Below are positions 16,784 through 27,957 of a DNA stretch of 64,000 nucleotides, one piece after another. The stretch comes from Desmodus rotundus (taxonomy: Eukaryota > Chordata > Mammalia > Chiroptera > Phyllostomidae). The notes under the pieces are model-generated. The model saw nothing but the letters and a program-made list of their open reading frames with translations, was not told the DNA's origin and ran no database searches. How positions within the stretch are numbered: position 1 is the stretch's first letter; every line of letters begins with the position of its first letter. The position numbers and the translations under genes are program-made. The DNA lies in assembly GCF_022682495.2 (NCBI RefSeq), contig NC_071389.1, positions 15,636,964 through 15,700,963 of the forward strand, in the 5' to 3' direction.

Positions 16784-19700
16784 CTAGTAAAACAGACATG
16801 CACAAATACTATTTTTCAGGAAAACTGTGCCCTGAGCAGGATTTAGCTGGCTCTTTCTGAAATCATTATCAGCTACTATCACTACCTAGTGCAGGGGTCT
16901 TAGGCTCTTTACATCCTTTTGTAGCTGAGCTTCCTACTTTCCATCTCTCTATTCTCTCCTAAATGATCTTTCTAAAACACAGATCTTATATATTCCCCTA
17001 CTCCAATACAGGGTTGGTTCCCACAACCTACCTACTAAAGTCAGACGTGACCACAGCCTACTTTTCTAGCTTGAGTTTTCATATGTGGGGTTTGTATAAC
17101 AGAGGGCACATCAGTTTTGTTTTTGTCTTTTATTTAATTTGCTTTCTGCTAGTGATCCTTGCCAAATATTACTCCGGGATATTATCCTTTGAGAAACATA
17201 CTCAACACAGTTTTTTTAAGGCCTCAAGGATATTAACCATTCAACTCTAAGAAACCTGGTGATCATGTGAAGAGCATAGGCTCCCCACTCCCCAAACATT
17301 TCATGGTAAAGAGTAAAGACAGATGCTAAGTCAAGCATCAGGAAGGACAATAATAAACAACTGCTGGTGTCCAGCCTGCTAATTTTATCAGGCGTGGAAT
17401 GTACCCTGTTCTGCCTTAAGGACTAATGCCATGGAATTCTCCCCCCACACCACCAAATTATACGAAGACCTAATTATAACAAAGCTGAATTACCAATTTC
17501 CTCTCCTCTAAGAATTATACTGCAGAAACTATGTTTTTTCAGTTCTCAGTTTTGCCTTAGAACTCTATATAGTAGAATATGCCAGAATTTGAAATTTGAA
17601 ATGGAAAGTGTTTTTGTAAAAAGTCTGTCCTTGTTAAAGCGAAAGAGTTTTTTGTTTGGGTAGGGAAAGTGCATTTTGGAGGTTTATGCAAAGAAATCCT
17701 GGGAATCACACCAAGAGTTAGAGCTCTTCTTCCGACGCCCTCCTACTAGCAGGAACCTTGCTCTGTAAGCCCCAGCCTGCTCTCAAGTCAGCTGGTTCCC
17801 TGAAGTGGGACATGAAAGCAAAGAACTGTCAAAGGATGATAAGGCCCAAGCCAGCTTTAATGCCAACCTTTCTAAGAAAAAGAGGATCGATGAACCTTGA
17901 CTAATTTGTGAAGCTTTATACAAAAATATCAATTGATCTTACATAGACTCCTCATTGTGACCAATCCAAGACACACACCTAACTGAAGGTGAGCTCCCCT
18001 GTACACCCTCAACTCCCAAGTATACCTTTCCTCGCTGTTCTGACAGGGAATACGAATATTTAATATTAGACTGAGCAAAACAGAACCAGAAAAGTATGTT
18101 TGTAAAAGTATGCATATACTGCTTTTCAAAAGGTGATGATTTCTTATGTTTTATAACTTCTAATAGGTGAGCTATTTTAACACAATGCTCTGGTGTCGTC
18201 ACTTAAAACGTTCTAGCATGAAAAAAACACTCCTTTTTACTTCCTGGGTGCTCCCAGACAGGTCACCATACCTGGCTGCAAGGTGAAGAAGGAAGCAATG
18301 CTGGTCTGCCGAACGCCTGCAGGTGGAGTTCTTTGAGTAAAAGAGATCTTAGCCTTTCTCTCTCCAGGAATGAGTGTTAGCATTTTGGTGCTTGACTTGA
18401 TTAAATGTGTCTGAAAATGGAGAGAAAAAGAATAATAGAACCTATTAATATCAAAACAGCAGCCAGACAGGAGAAATTCAATCAACATCAGTGACCGCCC
18501 CCCAACGGACCCTTTGGAATCCACTCAGATCCTACTTCCTAGGTACTTTCTGCTGTGTATCATCTTCTACCATTTCCTGCCACATCGATTTGTTTTTCTC
18601 AGGAATCACATATTCCAACGACAGCCCTATCTTTCTGCTTTCTCATGGAAATCGGCCAGGCTGACTAAATAAACAGGATTTGTTGAAGGGATTCCAAGGA
18701 GGAATTTATACTTAAAGACAATGATTCTCCATCAGCAGCAGTTGATGCATTTTAATAATTACAGCATCAGTCTTACCACACTTCCATTTCAGGCCCCTGT
18801 ATATTGTACTTTACAGTATGAATTGGAAGATGGTCCAGAGAGGTTTTGGGAGTGTCAGCTTTTATAACCCTAATTTAGTGTGATTTGTTTTTGTTTCTAT
18901 TTGCTTGTTTTGAAATGCCTGAGAAGTAGGGAGAATAGGGTTGTATTCAATTCAATCTGTCTGTAAAAGCCAAAGAAAAATGAGATTTGCCAATATTCAT
19001 GCAAGTTAGAAATAGGTGTGAAACCTGAACCGAAATTATTAATCCTAGCCCAAAACTGACTCCATTTCATTTTTCCATTTGGAAACCAAAAGTTTAAGTG
19101 ATTAAAAGAAGAAAGAAATCCTGGACTTAAAATCCATACTTTGACTCTAACTACTGGTACAGAACTTTCCCTTCTACCTTACAAATCTAGAAAACTGGGT
19201 AAATTACATGAAACAAGTGATTATAGACAGCGGATTAACAGTGCAGGATGGTGATTCCTGAAAAGAATTTCTGAGTAGGAAAACAAAGGGATCACTCTAG
19301 CTTTCTGCTTGGAAGTACTTTCCAGACTGCAATGTAGAGAGTACCAGGGAGAGCGCCACAGTCTTGATGAATGGAGTGAATTGAGATTGGAAGTTGAGGA
19401 AGTTGAGGTGGCTGGGATTTGCAGCACAGAGAAATGTATCCAGAAATCTACAGAGATCCCTTCAGTCTATTATGAATACTAACCTACACATGTGTTAGGT
19501 GATACCCCATGGGCCCAGACAAAGAAATGCCAGGATTGTGCCCTGGCTGGTGTGGCTCAGTGGATTGAGTGCCAGCCTGTGAACCAAAAGGTCACCAGTT
19601 CGATTCCCAGTCAGGGCACAGACCTGGGTTATATGCCAAGTCCCCAGTAGGGGGCATGCAAGGCAACCACACATTGATATTTCTCTCCCTCTCTTTCTTC

Positions 19701-22700
19701 CTCCCTTCCCCTCTCTCTAAAAATAAATAAAATCTTTAAAAAAGAAAGAAAGAAATGCCAGGATTACAAGCTGAATAATCCCCAGAGCTCACACAGGGCT
19801 GGCTGGCTTGCAGCCAGAGTAGAGGGACCTTCTTGAATACCAGGGACATTCAGTAGAGTTCTCAGCAGGATCACCCCTTAGCCTAAAGCTAACCCAGCCC
19901 TAGAGCAAAAGCTATTCCAACGCTGTCTTAACAAAATTTAAAAGCATTTAAAGTAGTAAGCTGATTAGCAAGTAACTACCTACCTAAACAAATTTCAGTA
20001 TTCTTTAAAGACAACAAAATCCAGATACCTAAAAATGTATCACTGAAGATGCTAGCACACAATAAAAATTACTAGATATGTGAAGCAGGAAAAGATCCAC
20101 AATTCGGGGCTAATGAGAATCGATTGAAAGAAGGAGACTCAGAAATATCAGGGATGACAGAATTAGCAGACCTTAAAATAGTTACTATAAATATACTCAA
20201 GGATTTAAAGAAAAACATGAAAATGAGAGAAATACAAGATTTGACAAATTCACAAGATGGGCTTAATAACAAATTAGATACTACGTAAGAAAATAACAGT
20301 CAATCTGAAGATAATAATATAAACTACTCAAAATGAAGCAAAAAGAGAAATATTGAAAAGAATAAAAGTTTTAATGGTCTGTAGGTTATCAAGCATTCCT
20401 AGAATTCCAAAAACAAGGCAGATGAGGACAAAATATATTTGAAGAAATTATGGCAAAAATTTTCCAAATTTGATGAAAACTACAAACTCCAATAGACGCT
20501 CTTTGTCAAAGATGGCCAATACAGGATCTTCCATTTCTTGTGCTCTTCTTATGTGAGCTTGCCACTCCTCTCATCAAGTAAGTGGTGAGATCCATATTCC
20601 CTCACCTTGAACTTGGGAAGAACTTTGTCACTGCCTGACAAAGTATGAGATAATAGAACTAACACTACATGATTTCCCAGACTAAGTCATAGAAATGCTA
20701 TGCATTTCTGCCTTGCTTTCTTAGGACACTCACTATTGGAACCTGGCTACCATGCTACAAGGAAGCCCAAGCAGGCACTAAATTTTATAAGATACTAATC
20801 CTAGATAGGTGAAATAATGTGAGTTAGTATTCCAACAGTATTTGAGCACCTATATGCTAAGAACCGGGAATATAGTGATGAACAAAACAGACTGTTTCTG
20901 CCCTGGTAAAACTTATAGCTTAAGGGAAAAAAAACTAATAGTAGTTATTTAAATTACTACAAGTATGCTAAATCCCATAAAGACTTAAAGAAAGGTACAG
21001 ATTATCAAATGATAAGCAGTAAGACCTCAATTAGCAAAACATCCAGGAACAAAACTTGGTTTACCAAGTTGACCGTACTTAGCAGGAATAGAAGGGATGT
21101 TCATTCCTTAGCTCAGAGTGATGTCCTGAGTGGTGTTGCCCCAGTTGTAGATCTCTCAGAAGACCCATGGCTTCAAGAATCTACGTCTGTTAAGACTGAG
21201 TAAGAACAGATCATGTGGAACTGAGAAGGGCCCAGGCACAAAGTCCTTCAGCAGACTGCCTCTACCTCAAAGTAGAGGCAGCCCCAGTGTATACATAAGA
21301 CAGCATTAAGAAAGCCTGACAGGCATTGGACTCCTATAGGACCACATCCGTCAGTGAGCCACAGCCTAGGTATTAACTCTTCTTACCCTATAAGAATGTC
21401 CTAACCAACCTTATCTTCAGAAACATATTCCCCCCAAATCAAAGAATCTCTAGTTCTTTGTGTATCATATTCACGGTCCCACCAAGTTTCTTCTTTCAGA
21501 GTTGTAGGAGGAAAACCTGACTTCCTACAACTATGTATTCCTACGGAGAGTGATGCCTTTTTGGGGGGGCGGGGGCTGCAATTCATCCCATAAGTGTGAC
21601 CCTTATACTCCACAAAGTATCAAAGCAGTTCTGAGATCATAAACTTCACCCCTTTTACTATTAGAAAATGTTTTCATTCTTCCACTGCATTTAAATTCAG
21701 TTTCACCCTCATTCTCTTTATCTTTTCTGATAATTTACCTGTAAACTTGCCTTAAAGTTCTGCTTTCAAACCAATTTAATTCCTTGTTTTATGATTCATG
21801 TGGCCTTCAATACAAGTCTAGTGCATAGTTTGATCCAACTTTTTTTTTTCATAAAGGTCACTCTGGTTTTGAATTTACATATGAATTGATACTTTCCATA
21901 TAAACTAATGTAGCTTTGGTATACACGAATGTATGTGTTTCATTCTTTTTGCCATACTATCTCCTCCTTTAAGCTTCTCAGGACCCATACTCATCTCTTC
22001 CACTTCTAGAGTCACTGACAGCACCATCACCAAGTCCCCCCTTCCTCCTTAGTCTCTTACAGCACTAATTTGATGACATTTTGGACAAAAACCTTTTCCA
22101 ACCAGTCACTAACATGCCTCATCAAGTTGCGCTGAAAGGATGATGCTACCTAATAAGGATGCCCTAAGGAAAACTATTTACGGAGTCTGACCAAGAAAAG
22201 CTGTCAGGATCCTATTCATCTCTAACAACATAAATAAGCTCTACTGAATTAGTAACAAAGTTTTAATTCAAACCTTACTTCAAACTCTCCAAACCTGCAA
22301 AACAAGTAACACATTACCCTGGTTCAGGATTTCATAAACTCTTGCCTAGTCCATTACCATACTCTCTTAACTGGGCAGGGTCCCATTCACTACCTGTTTC
22401 AATCAGTCCCACATACAGATCAATCTTCTTTTTCTTTTTTTAAGATTTTATTTATTATTTTTTTTAGAGAGAGGGAGAGGGAGAAAGAGAGGGAGAGAAA
22501 CATCAATGTGTGAGAGATGCATAGATCGGTTACCTCACAGACCCCCAACTGGGGACCTGGCCTGCAACCTAGGCACGTGCCCTGACTGGGAATCAAACCG
22601 GTGACCTTTAGATTCGCAGACTGGCACTCAATCCACTGAGCCGTTTATCTAATCACTTTTCTATATGTAACAGTCCAAGCAGGTTTTTAAAAATATATAT

Positions 22701-25700
22701 TTTATTTTATTTATCCGTTCGTCCGTTCATTCATTCATTTATTTATAGAGAGAGGGGAAGGGAGGGAGAGAGAGAGGGAGAGAAACATCAATGTGTGGTT
22801 ACCTCTCGAACGCCCCCCACTGGGGACCTGGCCCACAATCCAGGCATGTGCCCTAACTGGGAACTGAACCATCAACCCTCTGGTTCACAGGCCGGCACTC
22901 AATCCACTGAGCCACTCCAGCCAGGGCATCATGAGTGTTTTTAATAGCAAAAGGTTAGAGATAATTTTTTGTCAATAAAGAACTGGTAAATATCAAATGT
23001 ATATACAAACTTGCTATGGACTGAAATGTTTCCTCCCAAAATTCGTATGTGGAAGCCCCAACCCCACAGGCACAGTCTGGCCATGTTTGCCCTCTTACAC
23101 CTTTTAAATCTCATCTACTCTCCTCTGCCTCACTCTGCTCCAGCCATGCTGGCCTTCTTGCTGGCCTTCAAGCCAAGTACACACAAATCTATCTACAGAT
23201 ATTCCTCAGAGATATTGAGGGTTTGACTTGACAAGGAGAATATTCTGAGAAATACTAACTTAAATTACAACAGGCCAGAGAGTGGAAGGAAGAGATAAGA
23301 AGGGATTAATCAGTTAACAACTGCAGAGCAAAAACCGACAAGGCTGCTTACATTCCTGAGTGTGTGTTGGAACTTTGAATTAACTTCCAGGTGGTGATTT
23401 CTGCCATTATGGAACTAAGAGAATAGCCAGGTGCCACTAAACCCCAGAAGCCATCGCATCCTGCACATGCATGAGCTTTTTCCAGACTGTTGCCTACCAA
23501 TCCAAAGGAGCAAACCCATCTTCCTTACAGACTCTGTGCCTATCCCAGAACCAGCCCCACTTCCTTCTCGCACTCCCTTTATCTGTACAGTCAATTTAAA
23601 TTCTTTCAAAACAATTTACCTCTTTCTCCCCACTACTTGATGTATAAAAACTCTTGCCGACTCCAGGAGGACAGACATGTTACCTATTCCACCTGGCACT
23701 GCTGCTGGTGGTTTAGACTTCATGCCCCAGGACGTGGTCATTTTTTGTTGCTAGAAATTACCCAATAAACCTTTTCTTTTAAAAAGACTTTTTCAGCTGT
23801 GGAAGTTCAAATTTTTGTTTAAACAGCTTCCAGACCACCTCAATAAAGTATCACAATTAAGCAAACTGTAATCTTTTTGCTAGCAGAGGATCTTGCCTTC
23901 AATTGTAAAAACTGCAACACTGTGAAGTACAATAAAACCGAGGTATGCCTGTATCTTCTCCCTCCTGCTCACGCTCCCTCGCTCCCCCCACAGCATGCAC
24001 CAAGGAAAGGGCGTGTGAGCGCAGTGCGAATGTGGCCATCTGCAGACCAGGAGAAAGTTCTTACTAGAACCTGACCTGAACAGATTAAGACAATACTGTC
24101 GTACTAAGGGATACTACTCCATGTAATGGAATACTATATAGTGTTTAAAAGTAATGGAGCAACTCTTTATGAATGCATATAAAATGATCCATAATATGGA
24201 ATAAGTGAAAAAGCAAATTGCAGAACAATGAATATTATGCTCCTATTTATAAGAAAGAATTTGTGCATTTGCTTGTAGGTGCACAGAATATCTCTGGGAG
24301 GACACACAAGGAAGTCATGGCCTCTGACATGGGGCAGGATGGTTAGGAGTATTAGGAAGATGCTTTACTGCATAGCCTATACATTTTAAATTATGTACTA
24401 CATGAAAGGTATTACCTATCACAAAAACATTAAGTTAAAAAAAATTAAAGGAGCAGGTGGTTTATTTGTTATTTCTCAAAAATTTCAGTCGTAAGATGCT
24501 TTTTTAACAGTACTTAGTTAAGCAAGTTGTAGCCACCCACAGAAATGAGCGTCATTCATGGTTTACTGTAGGCTAACCACCTGGTCTTGAGATTATTGCC
24601 CAAACTATCCAAATTCAGCCACCGGCCTAATCTCAAACCTGCTCAGTTAAATCTTCCTCGTTAACCCCACATCACGATAATCTCACCTCCAAAATCACAT
24701 TTCCCTTGAAACCACTCATCCGGGCCTAAATCCTGTCTGGTAGAAGGTAACAAACAACACTGGCCTTTGCAGCAGAGAGAACTGGGCTTGAACCCCTGCT
24801 TCCTTCCTTGTGTGAATGTCTCAACCGCGGCCCGTTTTTCATCCGCAAGCAGAGAGAACGGCAGAATCTACTTCCCTGATCTTCCTGAGTACCTACGATT
24901 AGCAAAGCACCCAGCAAAGTGCATCTCGTCTCCCCCCTGAGACTTGGGGCCTTTAGGGTTTTGAGCCGCAGTTTTCATGGACCAAGTGGCTATTATCATT
25001 CTATCTACCACGGAGTTGTACCAACCAAACAAGAGAACCTATCTGAAATACTTAACACAATGCGGAGTATAAAATGCTCAATAAACACTGAAGACTATCT
25101 CCTGTCAGCTCCTTCGTAATGACCGACGCAGAACCGGGTAAATGTGACAAACCTGGGTGTGACCTCCCACCCTTCCTACCCGGGCGCACCTGGCTTAGTT
25201 ACCCAACCTCAGTTTCCTCATTCCCAACACGTGATGTTACATACAACGCACATTAAGTGCTTAATAATGTGTCTGGCACCCAGTGGATGCTCAATACATA
25301 TTACGCCAGTTCCCCTTCCCGTCTCTCCTACTTTTTCCCCCTGAATCTCCTGGTTCGCGCAGGCAGATGGCCCGCACCCTGGCGGCCCCGCAGGATGAGA
25401 ATTTCCCAGCACGTCCGCAGGAAGCCCTTGCGGGGACTCCGACTGCGTCAGGAGTCTGTCCGCTCGATCACACTCCTCCGAGCGAATTTTCCACCCGCCC
25501 CGACGCACACCCCGAAACCTGCTGTCCCAGATCTCCATATCCCTCTGGTCTTCCTTCCGCCCCCATTTTCTCTCCGCCTCCCCAAACTCCATTTTCCATC
25601 CTTCTTCAGGCTCCACTCCCTCTTGTCTTTGAATTCCCAAAGCGGTTCCTTTCTCAGTCTCCGACCTCACTTCCATCACCTCAGGGTCCCCCAAACACCC

Positions 25701-25799
25701 TTTCGCTCCCCAGCGTCCCACCTGCACTTTCCGCCTCTTCAGCGCCGCCGCGTCCAGCCATACGCCGCAGGCCTCCGCCTCGGGGCCTCCGCGCCTCAT
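16008..25799 (-). CDS. AUNIP: AUNIP, Aurora-A and ninein-interacting protein (C-terminal frameshift)
   Basis: Three coding exons on the minus strand: 25799-25722, 18410-18272 and 16783-16008. They join in phase to give 330 residues; human has about 357. The family product binds Aurora-A and ninein at spindle poles and marks DNA ends for resection in homologous recombination. The N-terminus (MRRGGPEAEACGVWLDAAAL), 'IASFFTLQPGK', 'LESSCLLD' and 'DSWSQLFTEDSQGQRVIAHN' all match the human protein well. The odd point is the end. After 'AQCQ' the frame gives DRL and TGA (16010-16008), while the conserved tail 'DLLFTQDSEGNQVIRHQ' follows at once in another frame (16008-15940). The motif LFTxDSxGxxVI occurs twice in the normal protein; the first copy (residues about 285-298) stays in frame and the second is lost. 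This may be a real truncation or an assembly error. Confidence 0.95.
16784..18271 (-). other. AUNIP: AUNIP intron 2
   Basis: No recognised repeat or exon. Mostly AT-rich unique-looking sequence. Confidence 0.5.
18272..18410 (-). CDS. AUNIP: AUNIP coding exon 2
   Basis: Acceptor ccattttcag and donor gtatgg on the minus strand. 46 codons plus one base, from THLIKSSTKM to TLQPG. Confidence 0.95.
19540..19748 (+). mobile_element. Ves SINE with 17-bp target duplication
   Basis: Full-length head 'gccctggctggtgtggctca' and AATAAAATC tail. Perfect target duplication aaagaaatgccaggatt at 19521-19537 and 19749-19765, so this is a fairly recent insertion. Confidence 0.95.
20020..20510 (+). mobile_element. 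Old L1 LINE fragment (ORF1-proximal)
   Basis: Recognisable mammalian L1 text: 'gacagaattagcagacctta', 'actcaaggatttaaagaaaa', 'gatgggcttaataacaaatt', 'atggcaaaaattttccaaat'. No open reading frame survives. Confidence 0.8.
20515..20790 (+). mobile_element. MaLR-type (MLT1-like) LTR fragment
   Basis: MLT1-like phrases: 'cttgccactcctctcatcaa', 'ccctcaccttgaacttggg' and 'accatgctacaaggaagccc'. An old nonautonomous endogenous LTR, noncoding. Confidence 0.65.
22437..22643 (-). mobile_element. Ves SINE, antisense
   Basis: Complete apart from the last bases of the head. Ends 'tccactgagccgttta' without the usual 'ccagccagggc'. Confidence 0.92.
22689..22927 (-). mobile_element. Ves SINE, antisense
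   Basis: The tail includes an expanded 'ccgttcgtccgttcattcat' tract. The head ends 'ccactccagccagggc'. It lies about 45 bp from the previous antisense copy. Confidence 0.93.
23196..23951 (+). mobile_element. Tigger1-derived element interrupted by an LTR
   Basis: The left end 'cagatattcctcagagatat' (23196) and right end 'aaaaccgaggtatgcctg' (23951) are Tigger terminal repeats with TA on both sides. The internal sequence resumes at 23826 ('gcttccagaccacctcaata') after an approximately 600-bp insertion. Confidence 0.8.
23224..23825. mobile_element. Solo LTR (class I ERV-like) inside a Tigger copy
   Basis: Starts TGACTTGAC and ends TTTAAACA. It has a TATA box (gtataaaaac, about 23642) and a polyadenylation signal (aataaacc, about 23763) in plus orientation. 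About 602 bp with no internal coding region. The TG...CA ends and the promoter order identify an LTR; the family is not recognised. No clean target duplication is evident. Confidence 0.7.
24090..24440 (+). mobile_element. Old L1 3' end fragment
   Basis: 'catgtaatggaatactatat', 'gaatgcatataaaatgatcc', later 'cctatacattttaaattatg', and an A-rich end. Typical degraded L1 3' sequence. Confidence 0.65.
25160..25300 (+). repeat. MIR SINE
   Basis: 'acccaacctcagtttcctca' followed by 'cacattaagtgcttaataa' and 'ggcacccagtggatgctcaa'. Confidence 0.7.
25722..25799 (-). CDS. AUNIP: AUNIP coding exon 1
   Basis: Encodes 26 residues from MRRGGPEAEACG to KRRKVQ. Donor gtggga on the minus strand. An in-frame upstream ATG exists at 25868, but this start matches the human N-terminus. 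Confidence 0.93.
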
Positions 25800-25990
25800 G
25801 CCCGCTGAGGAGGCCCAGCCAACCGGATACCGGGAATAGACTCCGGCGGCCTCAGGGAACTGCCACAACAGCCTCCGCCGTCGTTCGAATATCGCGCCAA
25901 CTCTGGGGGCGGGGCTACGTCGCGGCCGCGCGGGCGCAGGTACCGCCCCAAGCGTCAGCTCCGACCAGGCCCAAGCTCCACCCCTTCCCC
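25800..25990 (-). promoter_or_regulatory. AUNIP: AUNIP promoter, CpG-rich, with CDE/CHR-like site
   Basis: GC-rich, with a GC box (gggggcggggc, 25905-25915) and CG-dense sequence to about 25960. On the minus strand, TTGGCGCG (25900-25893) forms an E2F/CDE-type site. It is followed exactly four bases later by TTCGAA (25889-25884), a CHR-type hexamer. No TATA box. Confidence 0.7.
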
Positions 25991-25999
25991 TAAGCCCCG

Positions 26000-26940
26000 C
26001 CCGACACTCACAAACCCGTCCTCTGTTGGTGGAGCCCCTTTCCCTTTACGGTCTTCCTATTTATGCTCTTTTCATTCGAGGGAAATATGCTGTGTGAACG
26101 CGTTCGCGGATCTGCATAAGAAACATGCATTTTCTTTTTGCTGAGTTAGTTGTACTTTTTTATTGTAAATATAATAACCACCCCGGGGCTCAGGGTTTTT
26201 CCTTGTCTCAAAAAGGAGGGGTGGGGCCTCGGTTCAGATCCAACAACTTCAAAGCTGAGGTCCACAACACTACCCTAAATGGTTAACATACCCTCGAGTT
26301 TATGAATTGCTTTCGTAATTCAAAGAAAGTAAATCTAAGCTTAACTATGAAACCACATGGGAGAGGACTTAGAAAATGTTAAAGTGAACACTAAAAATTT
26401 GAAGTCAAGAACGAACTAGCTTCCAGTCCTGCCTTCATGGCTTAGTGTGTCACCTTGGATCTGAAAAAAATATATATATTTCTTAGGCATTTGGGGTTTT
26501 TTATTATCTGTACTTCCTAATTTTCCTTCACTGTACATACATATATTGCTCTGAAAAAAGCAATGTTATAAAAGTTAACATATAGTAATACTATAAAAAA
26601 TTAACATAAAATCCTCGTTTGAAGGAATAACCAAAAAATGAAACCTTTGTCAAATTACTAAATGACATTATGTATATTTTTAAAACATTCTTTTAACATA
26701 TAAATTTTATTTAGTAATAAAACTGCCCCCCACCTCCCTGCCAAAAACAAGTTCACACATACAGTGTATAAGGCCCCAGTGTCACCTCAGGCAAAGATCA
26801 AATAGTAACTGCCCCCTCCTTCCTGTGCTCACCCCCAGGGGATCCAGCCCTCCCCGCCCCCAAAAAAAAACCCCACACCATGAACAGACCTATGGGTCTC
26901 CCTGGAAGAGGAGACAAAAAACAAAGAGGCAGCTGTTATC
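26000..26940. other. AUNIP-PAQR7 spacer
   Basis: AT-rich sequence without a recognised gene. The two neighbouring genes are both on the minus strand, so this is upstream of AUNIP and downstream of PAQR7. Confidence 0.5.
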
Positions 26941-26948
26941 ACAGTAAC

Positions 26949-26954
26949 TTTATT
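26949..26954 (-). terminator. PAQR7: PAQR7 polyadenylation signal AATAAA (candidate)
   Basis: TTTATT on the plus strand, about 1 kb after the PAQR7 stop. On the minus strand a T/G-rich stretch follows, as expected of a downstream element. Confidence 0.5.
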
Positions 26955-27957
26955 GCACCTAGGACATATCAGAGACCAGACCGCCCCTAGCTCCAGGCCC
27001 ACTGAACTCCGTCCATACCTCTTGGCCTTTCTTTGTACAGGTTCTCCCCTCTGCCTGGAATTCCTTCCCTCTTCTCCATCTGCAAAACTCCTACTCATCC
27101 TTCTCAATCTAAGACCCTGAGGGCCCCAGGCCACACTGATTATTCCCTCCTCAGTGCTTCCCCTGACAGCTCATTCCAATATTAAAGTCTTTGATCCTAT
27201 ATTGATCCACAGGGCCCAGCCAATAGTCTGCCCCTGAGCAGAAGCCCTGAAAACACTGAATGGATAACTGAATCGCAAACAAGGGAACTAGGAAAATGGC
27301 TGGGAACAGGACATTGCAACATGGAGGCCAAAGCTAGGACTGCTGGGCTCAGTGTCTAGAACAGTGACTGGGAGGTATGTGGCACTGGATGGGATCCATT
27401 TGCACCTGGCACCATCTAACTTTCAGGACTCTGAAGCTCCAGAACCCCAGGCTGGGGTTCAAACAATGGTAATTCCTGTGCACATACTGGGCCCCGCCTC
27501 CTCCTATCCACTAATGAAATCTGGGTAGATGGGAGTCGCTGAGGCCTCTGCTGCCCCTCAACTCAAATCTAATTCTGGCCTAAATTCCACCTTTACCCCC
27601 CACCAGATAATCTGGAGGCCCCAAACCAGAGTCCTGGCCCCAGCTGACCCTGCCATCCTCAGGCCTAGTGAGAGGCAATGCAGGGAGGCAAACCAGGGTG
27701 GCCCACATCTTTATCTCTTTCCCTCTCCCAAGTCAGAGAGCTGGGGCAGGTTCAGGAAAGACTTCAACAGCTCCAGGCCAATCCCTAAATTGAAGGACCA
27801 AGGACTGGCCAATGCCACCTTTGGCAGCTGAGGCATGCGCAGAGAGTCACTACATTCCAGACACGAAGAACTTTACCAGGCCTTGTTCCCATATGTGGCC
27901 AAGCCCAGACCCCTGGGCTCCCACTCTACCTCCCTCCCTACCAGCTGCCACCTCCCT
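26955..27957 (-). other. PAQR7: PAQR7 3' UTR
   Basis: About 1 kb between the stop and the candidate polyadenylation signal. Contains an L2-like stretch at about 27020-27230 in the opposite orientation. Confidence 0.6.

Larger units (their letters stand above)
18411..25721 (-). other. AUNIP: AUNIP intron 1
   Basis: Carries a Ves SINE (19540-19748), an old L1 5' region (about 20020-20510), a MaLR-type LTR fragment (about 20515-20790), two antisense Ves SINEs in tandem (22437-22643, 22689-22927), a Tigger element split by an LTR (23196-23951), an old L1 3' end (about 24090-24440) and a MIR (about 25160-25300). Confidence 0.7.

Noticed and set aside
22438..22927. Two similar units in tandem, considered as a CRISPR-like or satellite array
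   Set aside because: They are two separate antisense SINE insertions with their own tails.
25283..25993. 236-codon plus-strand ORF across the AUNIP first exon and promoter
   Set aside because: A GC-rich region with few stops and Pro/Ser-rich translation. It overlaps AUNIP exon 1 on the other strand.
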